DNA from: Aspidiotus rigidus
Lineage: Eukaryota; Arthropoda; Insecta; Hemiptera; Diaspididae
Direction: 5' to 3'
DNA: 64,000 nucleotides
NCBI GenBank assembly: GCA_035079385.1
Contig: JAVHKY010000004.1
Span: forward strand, 12,245,001-12,309,000
The translations under genes were made by a program, and so were the position numbers. Within the stretch, counting starts at the first letter, position 1, and each line of letters opens with the position of its first letter. The notes under the pieces are model-generated. The model worked only from the letters and a program-made list of their open reading frames with translations, was not told the DNA's origin and searched no databases. Below, one piece after another: positions 1 through 11,200 of the stretch.

Positions 1-180
1 AATCTGAAAGGAAGAGTTGGGAAAATTTTGACTTCCGAGCTATTATAAGACGGAGGGAGAACTTGAAAGAATTTCGACTTTCAAGCTGAATGTGACAGGA
101 ACTCGAAAAAAAAAAATTCTACTTTCGAACTTTTTTATCTTTGCGGGGGTGAAAACTTCCCACGTTACCCAGTAAACTCT
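1..180. repeat. Fragment of the abundant 'gaggggacttg / tatatgatag' interspersed repeat
   Basis: The opening bases carry the words that recur all over the window: a run like gggaaaattttgacttccgag, then a 'tataagacggagggagaacttg' type phrase. The same words are found near 7.2, 9.2-9.5, 20.2-20.6 and 40.8-42.1 kb. They belong to the interior of the terminal-inverted-repeat family with CAGGGAACCTG ends. No coding sequence is seen. Confidence 0.5.
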
Positions 181-1890
181 TTCACCTTCTTATGTATGTT
201 AAAATGATCGTGTCTGGTTTGCAGCTCTTCAATTTCTTCACGTTTCTCTCTCAGCCACCTGTCTTTGGCATCTCAAATCTTTCTGCAAATAATTTTATTT
301 ATTTTTGTATACGCATCCTTATCACTTTTTTTCAGTCTTCTCACATTCATACGATCCACTATTTCTGTGGTCTTCCACACGTTCCTCTTGCGATACTGCT
401 CTGTGCCAATTATATCTCTTTCTGTGTCTTGGCCTGTTCCAGCGCGTGGATCGTCGTCCGAATCTTCTTCATGTCTGCCCCAGGATGCATATGAACCTCT
501 GGCTCCAACAACTTACGAATGTCAAGCCGATATAATGAAAGCTAAACCTATACTATAGCAGCCTAGTTTAGGGCCAATTTGATGAAGGTTAATATTCTGT
601 ATAATGAAGGAATAACCAAAACCCAAATCATACGAGGTGCACTCACAGATTTCTGAATCACCTACGGGATACGAGGAAACATTTTTCTCTAAAATGTTCC
701 AAGTTTGTTAATGTGGGGGAGGGGTACGTGTACTCGTAGATTTTCAAATTGGGATGAGGTGAGACTAAAGATATGAAACATGTCAAAATATACGGTATAG
801 GAGAGAACCGCCAAGGCCTATCTGATTTGAAACTTCAAATTAAAGACGCCCTCCGCTCAAACTCCATTTTCTTTCACCTCGAGGAAGCGTTTCCGTGTGT
901 CTGGCGTCAGTACATTTCCAAATCACATGACGATAACCGCTGAGGCGCTTATAAGTGCTGAATACGGAAGACAACTCAGGACACACGCGATTGTGCTTCA
1001 CCGAGCTGCTGTGGCGGGCCTCCTGTGATGACAAGGGCTCGCGCTTGTTGCTCAAATGAGAAGGACAGCTTAGGACACTTGTACTCGTTTTTTGCACTCG
1101 CCTGCGGTGCAGTTGGAAGCTCGCAAATGCATTTTTCGCAAATTCCACTCCATTCCCAATGTCAAAATTTACAAAAAACCAAAGTTGGATGAGATAAAGA
1201 ATTTTACTGCTACTATAGGAAATTTGAGCTTTGTTTCGTGGAATAAATCCTATCATTTTACATTTTTACTTTGGAGTTCAAAACAAAACAGAATTTCGAG
1301 ACAGGTACAAAGGATGACACCAGAGTGAAACGTCTTGCTCGTACCTTTGCGTAATTTTCAAACATTCTGTGGTTCATCATTCGGCTAAATGAGCCGAAAA
1401 CACCCAAATTATACAGACAGCTCAGAAATGACAAAAAAAAAAACAAAAAAACAGACGACTCTGAAGTCCAAACTGTCTCAATCTCGCGATTGCTGCGCAT
1501 GCGCTGGATAGAATGACACAAATGACATTACGTTCGCTTCACGTGGTTCTCTATCGAGGACAGAATTTTTGATAGGAACTTTCATTCTATATGAGAGCTA
1601 AAATTTTCATTCAATATGAATACGTGGCGAGAATTCCAAGGCGTTAAATTACAGGGTTCTCCAGGTCAGGGCTGAGAACCAGAACTGGAAACCAAAATGA
1701 GATCTATCATCCGAACCTTTATTTTTGAGTCTGAGAACCGGAACCAAGTTCCAAGAACCGAACTGAAAATATCCGGAACCAACATTAAATCAAGAGCAGG
1801 AAGAACAGCAAACCTTAAAAATGAAGATTCTCAGCTCCAGCACCGGAATGTTATTCAGTTTCAAACAGAAAACCTCAAAAAATGTGGTAT
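181..1890. other. Intergenic, no convincing gene
   Basis: Only short frames without domain signatures or splice support are seen. Around 820-880 there is a stretch (gaaacttcaaattaaagacgccctcc) shared with 2,145-2,200 and, inverted, with about 47,530-47,575, so a diverged copy of one repeat family lies here. From about 1,670 to 1,800 the words 'gaaccggaac' and 'gaaccgaac' recur as a degenerate short tandem repeat. Confidence 0.4.
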
Positions 1891-1891
1891 A

Positions 1892-2091
1892 TAACACTAC
1901 ACAAAAAAAAAAAAAAAAAAAAAATGAAAAATGCATGAACGAAATTATACGATTCTAGAAGTATTTTCGACGCTGATCTCGATAACCAGAGCCAATTTTG
2001 AAAAACGGCCAACGGCATCGTGATCAAAATACTTCTAGAATCGTATAATTTCGTTCATGCATTCTTCAATTTTTTTTTTGTGTTGTGTAAT
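1892..2091. mobile_element. 200-bp palindromic MITE-like element
   Basis: Two long inverted arms (about 1,892-1,968 and 2,023-2,091) share the words gcatgaacgaaattatacg and ttctagaagtatttt, and are joined by a unique centre of about 50 bp. The outer ends read tAacACtACACAAAA and, inverted, TtACACaACACAAAA. A poly(A) tract of more than 20 bases lies in the left arm, with a shorter poly(T) in the right. The flanks suggest a TA duplication, but the sequence is too AT-rich there to be sure. It has no coding capacity, so this is a non-autonomous element of unknown superfamily. Confidence 0.7.
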
Positions 2092-2109
2092 AGGACATTC
2101 AAAAAGCTT

Positions 2110-2347
2110 CCGAAAAGGCCGTGAAACCCTCAAGTCATATGAGATTTGAACCTCCAAATCGAAGGGGCTCTCCACTTAAACTCAAACCCTTCGGCCTCCC
2201 GTAAGTGTCTTTCCCCATCAAATTTTTGACCTTTGAGGCAATTTACCCAAACTCCTCCAATCCTCCTTCCGAGAAAGGAGTCCAGTGGTTGGAATTGGAC
2301 TGTCTGTTGGGCTGAAATAGACTATGAGGATGAGTGGCTCCCGGGAG
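2110..2347. repeat. Repeat shared with 820-880 and 47.0-47.6 kb, upstream of PLE copy 1
   Basis: The stretch from gatttgaacctccaaatcg through the 'cccaaactcctccaatcctcc' region reappears in reverse complement at about 47,400-47,575. In both places it lies upstream of the same PLE start signature (ctctacttacacctca). It is therefore probably the leader region of one PLE family, or an older element in which those copies sit. At 2,320-2,358 a sequence resembling the PLE 3' motif (gatgagtggctcccgggagt, then cttgtataag) suggests a terminal-repeat remnant. Confidence 0.45.
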
Positions 2348-2359
2348 TCTTGTATAAGT

Positions 2360-2464
2360 CTATTATCGGAACTCATAATGAGTGAGTGAGGTGTAAGTAG
2401 AGCTCTTTTTCAATATTAGTGCTCTACTTACACCTCACTCACTCATTATGAGTTCCGATAATAG
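2360..2464. repeat. Perfect 44-bp inverted repeat spanning the PLE-1 start codon
   Basis: Arms at 2,360-2,403 and 2,421-2,464 are exact reverse complements with a 17-bp loop. The right arm holds the PLE-1 ATG (2,448) and its first 17 coding bases. The left arm is therefore a short inverted copy of the element's 5' end. This is a miniature of the head-to-head inverted layout seen in the two other PLE copies. Confidence 0.9.
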
Positions 2465-4862
2465 CACACCAGACATGGTTAACGAGGTTTTTAAGTTTCT
2501 GAAGACCAAGGTCAAACTAAGAGTGACACATGTGAAGATTTGGTTCAATAACGAATGCTCGAGACGAGGCATTATTCCCAAGTATGCGACTATTAGGCTA
2601 CCAGGAAACAGCGCAGCAGTGAAACGCACCACGATGCAAGCCGAAAGATTGAGAGTGAAGAACGAAATTGGTGAACTCTACAAGAAAATCACCAGGCTGA
2701 ATGGTCTACTGTATGATAAATATTTCCATCTGTCCAGGTTACTCCACCCGCAAGTCAAAGAAATGATGTTCAAAAAAGGAGAAGAGGGGAAGAAAGGAGA
2801 AGACTATGTGGAAAAACGAGTGGAAGCCCAAACAAAACAGATCAAGAAGAAGCTTGCCGAACTGACCCGGAAGAAAGAAGAAAGAAAGGAAGAGACAGCG
2901 AGAGTTGAGCACAAATTTGCTCCCAGAACCGAGAACCTATTAAGCGTCAACTTCACAGAAGAAGAAAGAAGACTGCTGGACAAAGGCATCAAGTACGTGC
3001 AGCCAGAGAGGCTGAACCAGTGTAGGCTTGAAAGTATGGCCATTAGCTGCGAACAAGTAATCCAAACCATGGAACACGACGTGAGACCAGAAGCCCAGAC
3101 TAAAATTGGGAAAGTGCTGTTGGACATCAAAGAGGATATGTGCCGAACCTATGACAGAACGCAAGTAATGCAGAGGAAGGTCACAAATCTACAAAACAAG
3201 ATCCGACAGAACAACCTGATTTTGACAAAGGCGGACAAGGGCAGCAAGGTAGTGGTAATGGAGAAGGAGGACTACCCCCAAAAAGTGGAGTCGTACATCG
3301 CATTTAATGGATACCAAGAGCTGGCAAAGGACCCAACACGGAAATACCAAGATGACCTGAAAGCTGTGTTGAAACGGAACAATGTACCCGGCAATGGAAG
3401 GACGCTTGAGATGAACCCGGTTGCACCAAAACTCAAGGGGCTTGTAAAACTCCACAAAGCGAACCGTCCGATGAGACCCCTGGTCAACAGCATTCAATCA
3501 CCATGCTACAAGATAGAAAAGATCGTAGCCACATTCCTGAAAGAAAACTACCAGTTTGCACCCAGACGAAGTATCAGAAACAACGGAGAGCTGATTGAGC
3601 AACTGGACAAGTTGGAAATCAGGAGTAACGACAAGCTGATATCCTTTGATGTGACTAATATGTTTGGTACCATACCAAAGGAGGAACTTCTCACTCTGCT
3701 CAAAAACAACAGATATCATGGGAACCCCGATGGGTCGAAGTACGCCAATATAGTGGAGGAGATCTTGAGCCAGAATTACTGCCACTTCAATAACAGGTTC
3801 TACAGTCAGGAAAGGGGGCTTGCGATGGGATGACCGCTGTCACCAATACTGGCGGAGATATTCATGAATGATATGGAAAACAAGATATTCAAGGGTAGCA
3901 AGTTCAGAAACTCGATCAAACACTGGGCCAGATATATAGATGATATCCTAATTGTGTGGTCAGGCACTGATAGACAGGTGGATCTATTTCTTTCAGAAAT
4001 GAACGCGATGAATGAGAGCATCAAATTCACAGTGGAAAAAGGCCATAAGACCATCAACTATTTGGACCTTACACTCACAATGGAGAACAATAGGATAGAA
4101 TACAAAATCTACAAAAAACCGACGCATACTGACACCATCATCCCAAATGACTCCTACCACCACCCCAGGCACAAGTTAGCGGCAAACCAGAACTACTGCT
4201 ATCGGGCAATTTCTGTCCTCAAGAAGAATGAAGAGAAGAGGAAAGAAATCGAGATAGTAAAGCAGATCACAGAAGCCAATGGCTACCGCAGGTGTGTGGT
4301 GGAGGGAGTCTTTGGGAAAATGGAAACAAAGAAAGGAACCCATGATAGCATAGTAAGGAAGTACTCCGGACCGATACCATATATAGGAAAGTACACAAAC
4401 AAGGTGATAAAGGCGTTCAATGGCTACGATGTGAATGTGGCTATCCAGAATAACCAACCCATGGTGAAGAGAATCAGCAATGACCAGACGGAACAAAAGG
4501 ACAAGGAAAGCTTGAGCGGAGTGTGCAAGCTCAGTTGTGAACAGGGCGAGGGGATCTATATCGGTGAGACTGGGAGAAAGTTTGAGATCAGGAGAAAGGG
4601 GCACAAAACGTCGAGGGAGAAAGAAGATGGCACGTCACTATTTGGGAAACACTGTAACGAGGAAAACCACGATGGAGAGGGAATATTTAAAGTCATACAC
4701 GTAGAGAATCGCACAAAGAGAAGAAAACTCTGGGAACAAATGGAGATTGCAAAAGCTAAGAGGAAGAAAACCTGCCTCTTGAACAATGTAATCACATTTG
4801 ACAGTGAAAAATTATTCGGCCTGGTGATTGGACGAGAGAAGAAGAACGGAACCAACCAATGA
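2448..4862 (+). pseudogene. Penelope-like element copy 1: RT + GIY-YIG polyprotein with one stop
   Basis: This is one reading frame of about 804 codons interrupted only by TGA at 3,831-3,833. The first part (461 codons) is Lys/Glu-rich and then enters the reverse transcriptase with the PLE-typical ILTKADKGSKVVVM, GLVKLHKANRPMRPLVNS, and motif A ISFDVTNMF. The stop falls inside the GSPLSP segment of the RT. The second part holds YIDDIL (the YxDD catalytic motif, about 3,935), INYLDLTL, and a C-terminal GIY-YIG nuclease (about 4,510-4,690, core GIYIGETGRKFEIRRKGH). Apart from the single stop the frame is intact, so inactivation looks recent, or the base could be an assembly error. It is clearly a different PLE family from the copies at 21-24 and 35-38 kb. 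The start is chosen at the ATG of the hairpin because a similar ATGAGTCCCGATG start is preserved at 20.9 kb. Confidence 0.92.
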
Positions 4863-5160
4863 GACGGCAGGAATCCAGGTAGCCCATAGAAACGCAGCAT
4901 TTAGGACAATAGATTGAACCAATCACTAAGCAGTATGTCTTGACCAATAAGAACACAATGTCATATTATTGTAAGAATAAGTTTCTAAGAAGTGAACCAA
5001 TCACAACACAGCATTGTTATAGCTAATAAGATCACAGTGTTATACTATAAAAACTCATGGCTAAGGCCTTGTTCTCCAGTTGCGACACAACTGATGATGG
5101 GATAACACCCGAAAGTACTCTTGTATAAGCAACTAATAAAGTAGAAAACCCTTTTTCAAT
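4863..5160 (+). promoter_or_regulatory. PLE-1 3' region: CCAAT boxes, TATA-like box and hairpin-GAAA motif
   Basis: Directly after the stop the sequence repeats gaaccaatcac / gaccaataag / gaaccaatcac / gctaataag at roughly 55-60 bp spacing. An actataaaaactc TATA-like element follows at about 5,044-5,056. About 40 bases further lies ctgatgatgggataacaccc then gaaag (5,091-5,115), and then aataaag (about 5,136). The block from 5,085 to 5,140 recurs at 20,780-20,830, where it runs on into a PLE start codon. Known PLEs carry such a 'pLTR' at both ends. The reading here, a promoter placed to drive a downstream tandem copy, is inference. Confidence 0.5.
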
Positions 5161-6720
5161 TGTATGAGTCTACTGTATCGCATGTCAGGCCGAGAGGCTC
5201 GCTGCAAGTTCAGACACTTGGTGTAGGCCCAGTACTGGTATATCATCGATAGCTACCCTCGTTGGCCTGAATAGTCTAATATAGGCCTAGTATAAGCGTG
5301 GTGAACAATGAGCCACGAGCTCAGATATTTCATATAATCGCTAGTACTTTCATTCGGTGTTTATCATGAGAAAAAGCCCTTTCTCGTACGACTTTGTCAT
5401 GATTTAGAAGCTTGGAAAAATTTCTATGTTTTTCCTCCCCTTTAGAACGGAATAGGTTGACCTATTTGAAGAGCTTGGAAAGAGATCACGTAAAAAGTGA
5501 AGGAAGGCCTAGAAAAGTCTTGAGTGAGGGGGATTCGAAAAAACTTATAAAAATATCCGATAAAGAATGGTATTGAAGACATGCTGGAGAGCATCTTTGA
5601 AGCGATAGGCAACAATCGTTTAAAAATTATGCTGAAAAGTGTTGAACTTTCGTGCATTGATATTTCTAGAGAAAAATTTGAAAAACACATTACACATAGT
5701 TTCGAGATTTTCAAATTTTCGTGGTACATAAAAGGCGATTACACGGAGGAAAATCGAAAAGACCTTAATTTAGAAAAGGTTCAAGCCCCCAAAAATTTCC
5801 TCGGTAACTAAGATGCTGAAAAGTGTTCAGCTTTTTTACATTGGCTTCTGAGAGTGCATACTTCAAGAGAAAAATTTGAAAAAACGTCACTTTTCGAAAT
5901 TTTCAAGTTTTCTCACTACGAAAATGACGATTTACACGATCCCAGTCTATCCACTTGCTTATATTTGGTTTCATGGGGAATAATTTTGGTTACATGATAT
6001 TTTTCTTAAAACGGCTTATTTTTCGAATAAAATTGAAAAATCCTGAATTTGAAAAACGTTTCAGCGCCGAAAATTTCCCCAGCGCGATGGGCGGGTGGTA
6101 AATTTTTTGGGATGCTTTCACGAGGACCTTACGGAACATACCATTGCCCCCAATTTTTTCTTACGTCAGAGCTTCATTTCCGGGACTATGTACTACGAAG
6201 TGTAATTGCAAGGCTCGTTAATTCATTGAAAAAAAAAAAAACAAAACAAAACAAAACGAGTACCATTCGTTTCCTCTCATGGAAATTAACGAGTGAGAGA
6301 GTTCGCACTACTAGTGTTTTTCCCCCAACTAATTCGGTTATTAGATTTTTAAACGAATAATAATAAGATGCGGATGCCATTTTTACGCGAAGCATCATCG
6401 AAAAAAGGTCAACGTCATTTCAGTAAAAATTCGTTCGTCGTTCTCAGATGAGAAAACGTCATCGTACTAAAATAGACACTGCAGCAAAGGGATGAGGAAG
6501 TAACTCCGCTGTTTGCCGCAATGCCCACATACAACGATGACGTCACTTTTTTAAATAGAAAAATGATTCTGACATTCTAATGACGTCATTCGATTAGCTA
6601 CGTAAGACTACGGAAAAGCCATTGAATTTTTCATTTCCGCAAGTTTTATATTTTAGAGAGAGATTTTCGCTTAAATTTTAGCGAATCGTACTAAAATACT
6701 GCCAAGTTTTTTTACTCAAA
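5161..6720. other. Intergenic, AT-rich, no gene seen
   Basis: Frames here are short and have no recognisable domain. A loose duplication of the phrase 'gaaaagtgttgaactttcgtgcattgatatttctagagaaaaatttgaaaaa' is visible at about 5,633-5,690 and 5,818-5,890, so this may be an old repeat. TGACGTCA-type sites occur near 6,540-6,590. Confidence 0.4.
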
Positions 6721-7380
6721 CGAATGAAACTCGATAAGGTTCTAAAATTTATACTCGAACTCTACGAATTTTTTTGTACCTTTCTTGTCTTGACTATCCT
6801 TATTAATATTTTCCCTGCTCTTCATGCGAGTTTCGAGTTTCGCATGAAACGTTCTCGAATTCTTTCCTATTTTCGTAGATATTGGAATGATGACGAGAAA
6901 TATACGTGGGATTGTGGTTCCCAGAGAGGTGAGGGGCTACTCGAGAAAAAATCGTGGGTTTTTAACGGAGTTGAACGAGAACTGACAGGGAACTTGTTTT
7001 ATGAGGCACATGGGATCTGAAAAATGTTGACGCACCAGATTTACAACGTCATACGATTGTGACGTCAGAAGACTGACCTAAGACGTAATCAAATTGTGAC
7101 ATCACAGACCCAGACTTTGGAGCTTGTATATAATAAGAGAGACTTGAAAAAAATGATTTATGACGTCATCAGATCATGACGACAGAAGGCTAACCATGAT
7201 AGAAGAGGGACTTGGAAAAATTTCGACTTTTAAGCTATACATGATACGACCTCCAAACTATATTATAATGATGGGAGGGAGACTTAGAAACAGGAAACCT
7301 GTTCTACGCGTTGATTTGGTTTTGATATTGAGAATTGAAATTGAAATCTTGAAGATTCTCAAGTTTTCCTGAGTCCCTTG
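6720..7380. repeat. TIR-family repeat copy with CAGGGAACYTGTTTTAT end
   Basis: At 6,960-7,010 stands the family's end signature: ttaacggagttgaacgag, then gacagggaacttgttttat. It is followed by gacgtcatacgattgtgacgtcag and two 'tataataagagagacttg' type units. A second copy of the palindromic core (acaggaaacctgt) is at about 7,290-7,302. This is a non-coding, non-autonomous element. Confidence 0.55.
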
Positions 7381-8430
7381 TATCCTGGTGTATAATTTTC
7401 CCTAGTCCCTTTCCTTACTATCATATATTATAGGGGAAATATATAAGTGCACGCCTCATAAAGTTATATTGACCGCCAGTTCCCCTCCTGCCATAGAAAA
7501 AAACAGACACGACGTTTAAACCATGAAGAACGCCATAAATGCACACCAGGACTGGCACACGACCCGCATTTCAAAAGAAGATGATTTTGTTGCATTTATT
7601 GTGAGGAACTCCAGTCAGGATGGGCTTGACAGTAGAGACTGCCTCCCCATAATAAACCTCAAACTCCTTATGAGTGAGGTATGACTGTTGATGGAGGTGT
7701 TTTCCCAGTTATTCCACCCCGGAGGAGTCAGTCGAGTCAGTTGGTTGATGCATTGGATTTCGAGCATTGTCGTGAGATCTTCACTGGTTGGTCAAATACT
7801 GAGGTTCGTCGTTAAAATAATATGATTCGGCAGATGTATGATGCCAAGGGGATGCGCGGTAGTTGTATGGATCAGTGCAATAGCCGCGGACGTTTCATTA
7901 TTGACTTGTATTCAAGAGTTCGCCGTTTTGACAATATTCGCACTTCTGATCCTTCCCGTGATTTGCCAATTCCACTCTTCCTTTTCGCAGGCCCTTTTTG
8001 GCAGTCAAGGTTCTTGATAGAGTCTAATCTTCAGGCCCATTTGGAGCTTCCTTTCGATCTTCAGGAAACTTTTCACGCTGCACATGTCGAGTGGTAGGCG
8101 GATGTTAATTTCGACTCTTCTCGGCGTTCGTTATTATGAAGGCAGGTACCATATAGAGTCTTGAACTCAGATTTATTCAAGAAGCGGTTGGGCTTAGCCG
8201 TTGTAAATTATTTGAAAACTTATATTTGTTAATTGCATTAATATGTATCAATATTGTAATGTCTTTATAAAATATTATAGTGATGGTAAAAAAAGAAAAA
8301 AAAAAAACTCCACTTGGAATGCTGCCTTGAGGCTTGTGCTGACTTGTCAATAACCAAAGCATTCCATTATCTTCTTTCCTATTTCTTCTTCCTGTATCAG
8401 GTTTACTTACTTGATATATTATAGTTGAAT
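7381..8430 (+). other. Unassigned region with a 91-codon frame
   Basis: A frame of 91 codons (7,822-8,097) reads MIRQMYDAKGMRGS... and ends with LQETFHAAHVEW. Its flanks (SDPSRDLPIPLFLFAGPFW) read like coding sequence, perhaps a retroelement remnant, but I cannot name a family. No convincing splice sites or start context connect it to a gene. The remainder of the stretch shows nothing else. Confidence 0.25.
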
Positions 8431-8459
8431 GAATTAAATGTGGATCGCATACTGTTCTG

Positions 8460-8690
8460 CATGATCTTAAGTGTGCACTATATGGGAATGTGTGCACTAC
8501 TTACATGGTGGTGTTTTTGTCTTGAGCGTTTTGATTTTGTGTGCACAACTTGTATCAAGATGTGTGCACTACTTACTTTGTGTATTTGTCTGTTTCATAG
8601 GATTTCCAGTGTTTTGGATCTTGAGTGCACAACTTATATGAGGATGTGTGCACTACTTACTTCGTTTTTATTCGTGTAATACATTTCTTA
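8460..8690. repeat. Degenerate triple repeat 'gtgtgcactacttac'
   Basis: Three units of about 70-85 bp each contain gtgcac(a/t)a(c)t followed by gatgtgtgcactacttac (around 8,470-8,510, 8,540-8,580 and 8,620-8,660). The element gtgcac is itself palindromic, so each unit shows paired copies. No coding role is apparent. Confidence 0.6.
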
Positions 8691-8699
8691 GGCGTGCCA

Positions 8700-9500
8700 A
8701 TTTTGTTTCCTCAGCGTGTTATCGATAGGCGGGCAATTTCGTTTTTTGAGGCGTGCGATTAAATGTATGCCATATTATAGCTCGAAAGTCAAAATTCACT
8801 TTGAAGTCCTCCTCCCATCATATAAAGCGGAAAAGTCAAAATTGTAACAGGGAACCTGTTTTATCAGAGGGTTCTTCGGAAAAAACGCCCACTATCTGGC
8901 CGGTTGGCAAAGCTCAAAGCTCGAAAATTTTCCAATTTGCCCTCCTATCATATAGAGTTTGGGGTGGGCCTATGACGTCATACGTCAGCCTGGTGACGTT
9001 ACAATCAGATGACGTCGTAGGTCAGTTTTTTTGTAAATTCCCCTCCTGTCACATACAGCTCCGAAGTCCATGTCTGTGACTTCAGAATTTGATGACATCA
9101 CAGGTCATCCTTGTGGCGTCACAGTCTTTTTTTCAGGTCCCAGGTTTCTCGCCACCCCTCGTTCAACTCCATTAAAGAACCTGTGAGTTTTTTTCAACTC
9201 CCCCTCTTATCATATATAACTCGAGGGTCGACATTTTCTCTAGCCCCCCTCCTATCATAAATAGCTCAAGAGTCCAAATTTTTCCAAGTTTTCGGTTGGA
9301 CGGCGCACGTCAAACGGCAAATTTATTGACCGCATAAAGTAAAAATGTCGACCTCCAAGCTATATATGATACAACCTGCAAGCTAAATATGATGGGAAGG
9401 GGACTTCGAAAATTTTGACTCTCGAGCTACATATGATACGACTTTAAGGTAGCCGCCCCCCCCTCCCAATAAAACAGGTTCCCTAATGAAATACACAGGA
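8700..9500. mobile_element. TIR-family element, about 640 bp (8,848-9,484)
   Basis: The left end reads cagggaacctgttttatcag at 8,848. The right end is its inverted form, ataaaacaggttcccta, ending about 9,484. The interior has several 'tcatatatagctcgag' and 'ccccctcctatcata' units and a cluster of TGACGTCA-like sites (8,960-9,110). Part of another copy's outer flank (ccctcgttcaactccattaaagaacc) lies inside at about 9,150, so copies are nested. No transposase is seen. Confidence 0.6.
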
Positions 9501-11200
9501 ACCCCTTGATTTACTCGAAAGACTTATCGGGCGGGTGAGAAATTTAGATCATACAGCTTTACTGAATAAGAAGGGGTAAATCGTCGGTTTGAGGGAGCGG
9601 TGCTCTGACCTACCTTCGAAAAGTGGGAAAAATTCAGTCTTCGAGCTGTACTCGTGTATATCAAGTGGAATACTACGAACTATTACGACATGGAGCTATT
9701 GTTCCATGACTTGGAACGGAGTGAAGTCCTGGCCGGTCACACTCATATATTCTGGTCACTTCCCAAGGTAGTTCTAATGAGATCAGAAGTGTAGGAGTAA
9801 GACTGGTCATTGCCCTATTCCTTAACGATATGTAAGAGGGGTAAGAGAAGGAGACATTTCTGGCGTAAGACGAGACAAGAGGAGGACAATGCTCAGACGC
9901 CGGGTTATGAGTCGGAGAATAGGAGTTAGAGGTTAAGACTCTGCCCAAAGATATGAAATATCTACACACACCTATTAGAAGAAGTACTTGGACTAATAAG
10001 GACTTGAGTAAATTCACAGAAGGTCCGCTATTCAATTTTCATTACTTTTTCAAAGTTCCTTTGACAAAATAGAAACTTTTCGTTCTTCCTCAATCTTTTC
10101 TTCTCCAGATACAAACATTTACATTTCTCATCATAGCGTTTCAGAGCACAAACGAGATTTATGTTATTTTTCAGGATTAGGCAAGCTGCGTTCTGAAAAA
10201 CGTCTGGCGATAATTTAATAGGGAATGGATGCACGAGAGACCTGACGATTCACAATGAATACTTCCGGTTCCACTAGAACTAACCACAGCTCAACATAAT
10301 ATCCAGAATCAAATACAAAAGATACAAAGACAATCCATGCAGGCTGCGAAATTTAGACTATTTAAAGGGTGAATTGATAGCCGCCTAACATCTCAACATC
10401 GTATTGATTGAACGATTCTACAAAACGGCGATGATATGAGGGATTATATTATATACAAAAAGAAATCTTACAAGTATCTTGTCGAGAAAAATATGCAGCA
10501 CTAAGAACGAATGTTTTTCGCGATTATCTATAAATCGATTTTCAATTACTTCCAATAATTAAGAATGTTATAGTGGGTGCTGATTTTCAATAGTTCCACC
10601 GCTTGCTCTTCTACTTTGAATAACGTCATCGGAGATACGAATAAAATCTTTCCTTTTTTTTTACAACTCTATTATTGTTCTGATGACAAAGCTGACAAAA
10701 ATTTTTCCTTATTCTCAAGGTAGGTCAATTTGTATGAAGCTCTCGCAGTAAAGAATTACTTGTTACTAACACATTCTTGTTCAAGATGGTAGACAACTAA
10801 AAATTTTGTCTTATTGTGCCTTCAGTTACTCGCTCCACTTATTAGAAAATTATAAAAATATTATCAAGACTAATGGGCAACCGAATATTTGAATCTTCTG
10901 TTAGAGAAGAGCCCTGAAAATTTTTATTATTTCATACCTGAGATCGCAGGTTCGATTTCCGCTCGGGCGAGAAGATCTTTCCATCATACTTCGTCCCTTA
11001 TTAATGGTTTTTATTGCTACTAGTCATATTCTTAATTCTTCGGGGCGGACTTTTTGTAGCCTCAATGGGCTTCCATAAATTAGGAAAGGGCCATATCCAA
11101 AGTCCCCACCGCCAGATCAAATTTAGACGTACGACTGGGTTGATTCGTTTAAGCTACATTTGTGCAGGATTACGCCCGTGCTGTAAAGTTTCTTGTTAGC
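9501..11200. other. No confident gene
   Basis: The stretch holds short frames only. On the - strand, 10,028-10,192 is a 165-bp open segment preceded by a good acceptor (tttttcag) and ending in a stop. It could be a terminal exon, but its reading phase does not fit the nearest upstream exon of the RhoGAP gene. A pol III B-box-like word (ggttcgatttcc) is at about 10,947, without a matching A box. Confidence 0.35.

Noticed and set aside
192..558. Three overlapping + strand frames of 76-100 codons
   Set aside because: They overlap one another in all three frames, are of T-rich composition, and show no domain, so are probably chance.
5091..5118. A fully formed hammerhead ribozyme at the PLE-1 3' end
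   Set aside because: CTGATGA and GAAA are present, but stem II is short and not kept in the 20.8-kb copy (GGG to GAG), and no proper stem III with a cleavage triplet is found; reported only as hammerhead-like.
2348..5129. TCTTGTATAAG on both sides of PLE-1 as a target duplication
   Set aside because: The same word belongs to the conserved PLE 3' end (also at about 20,815), so it is part of the element, not of the target.
10028..10192. Possible last exon of the RhoGAP gene
   Set aside because: The acceptor and stop are good, but the phase does not follow from the exon ending at 16,968, and no domain is present.
10936..10975. tRNA-like B box (ggttcgatttcc)
   Set aside because: No A box or acceptor stem at the right distance.
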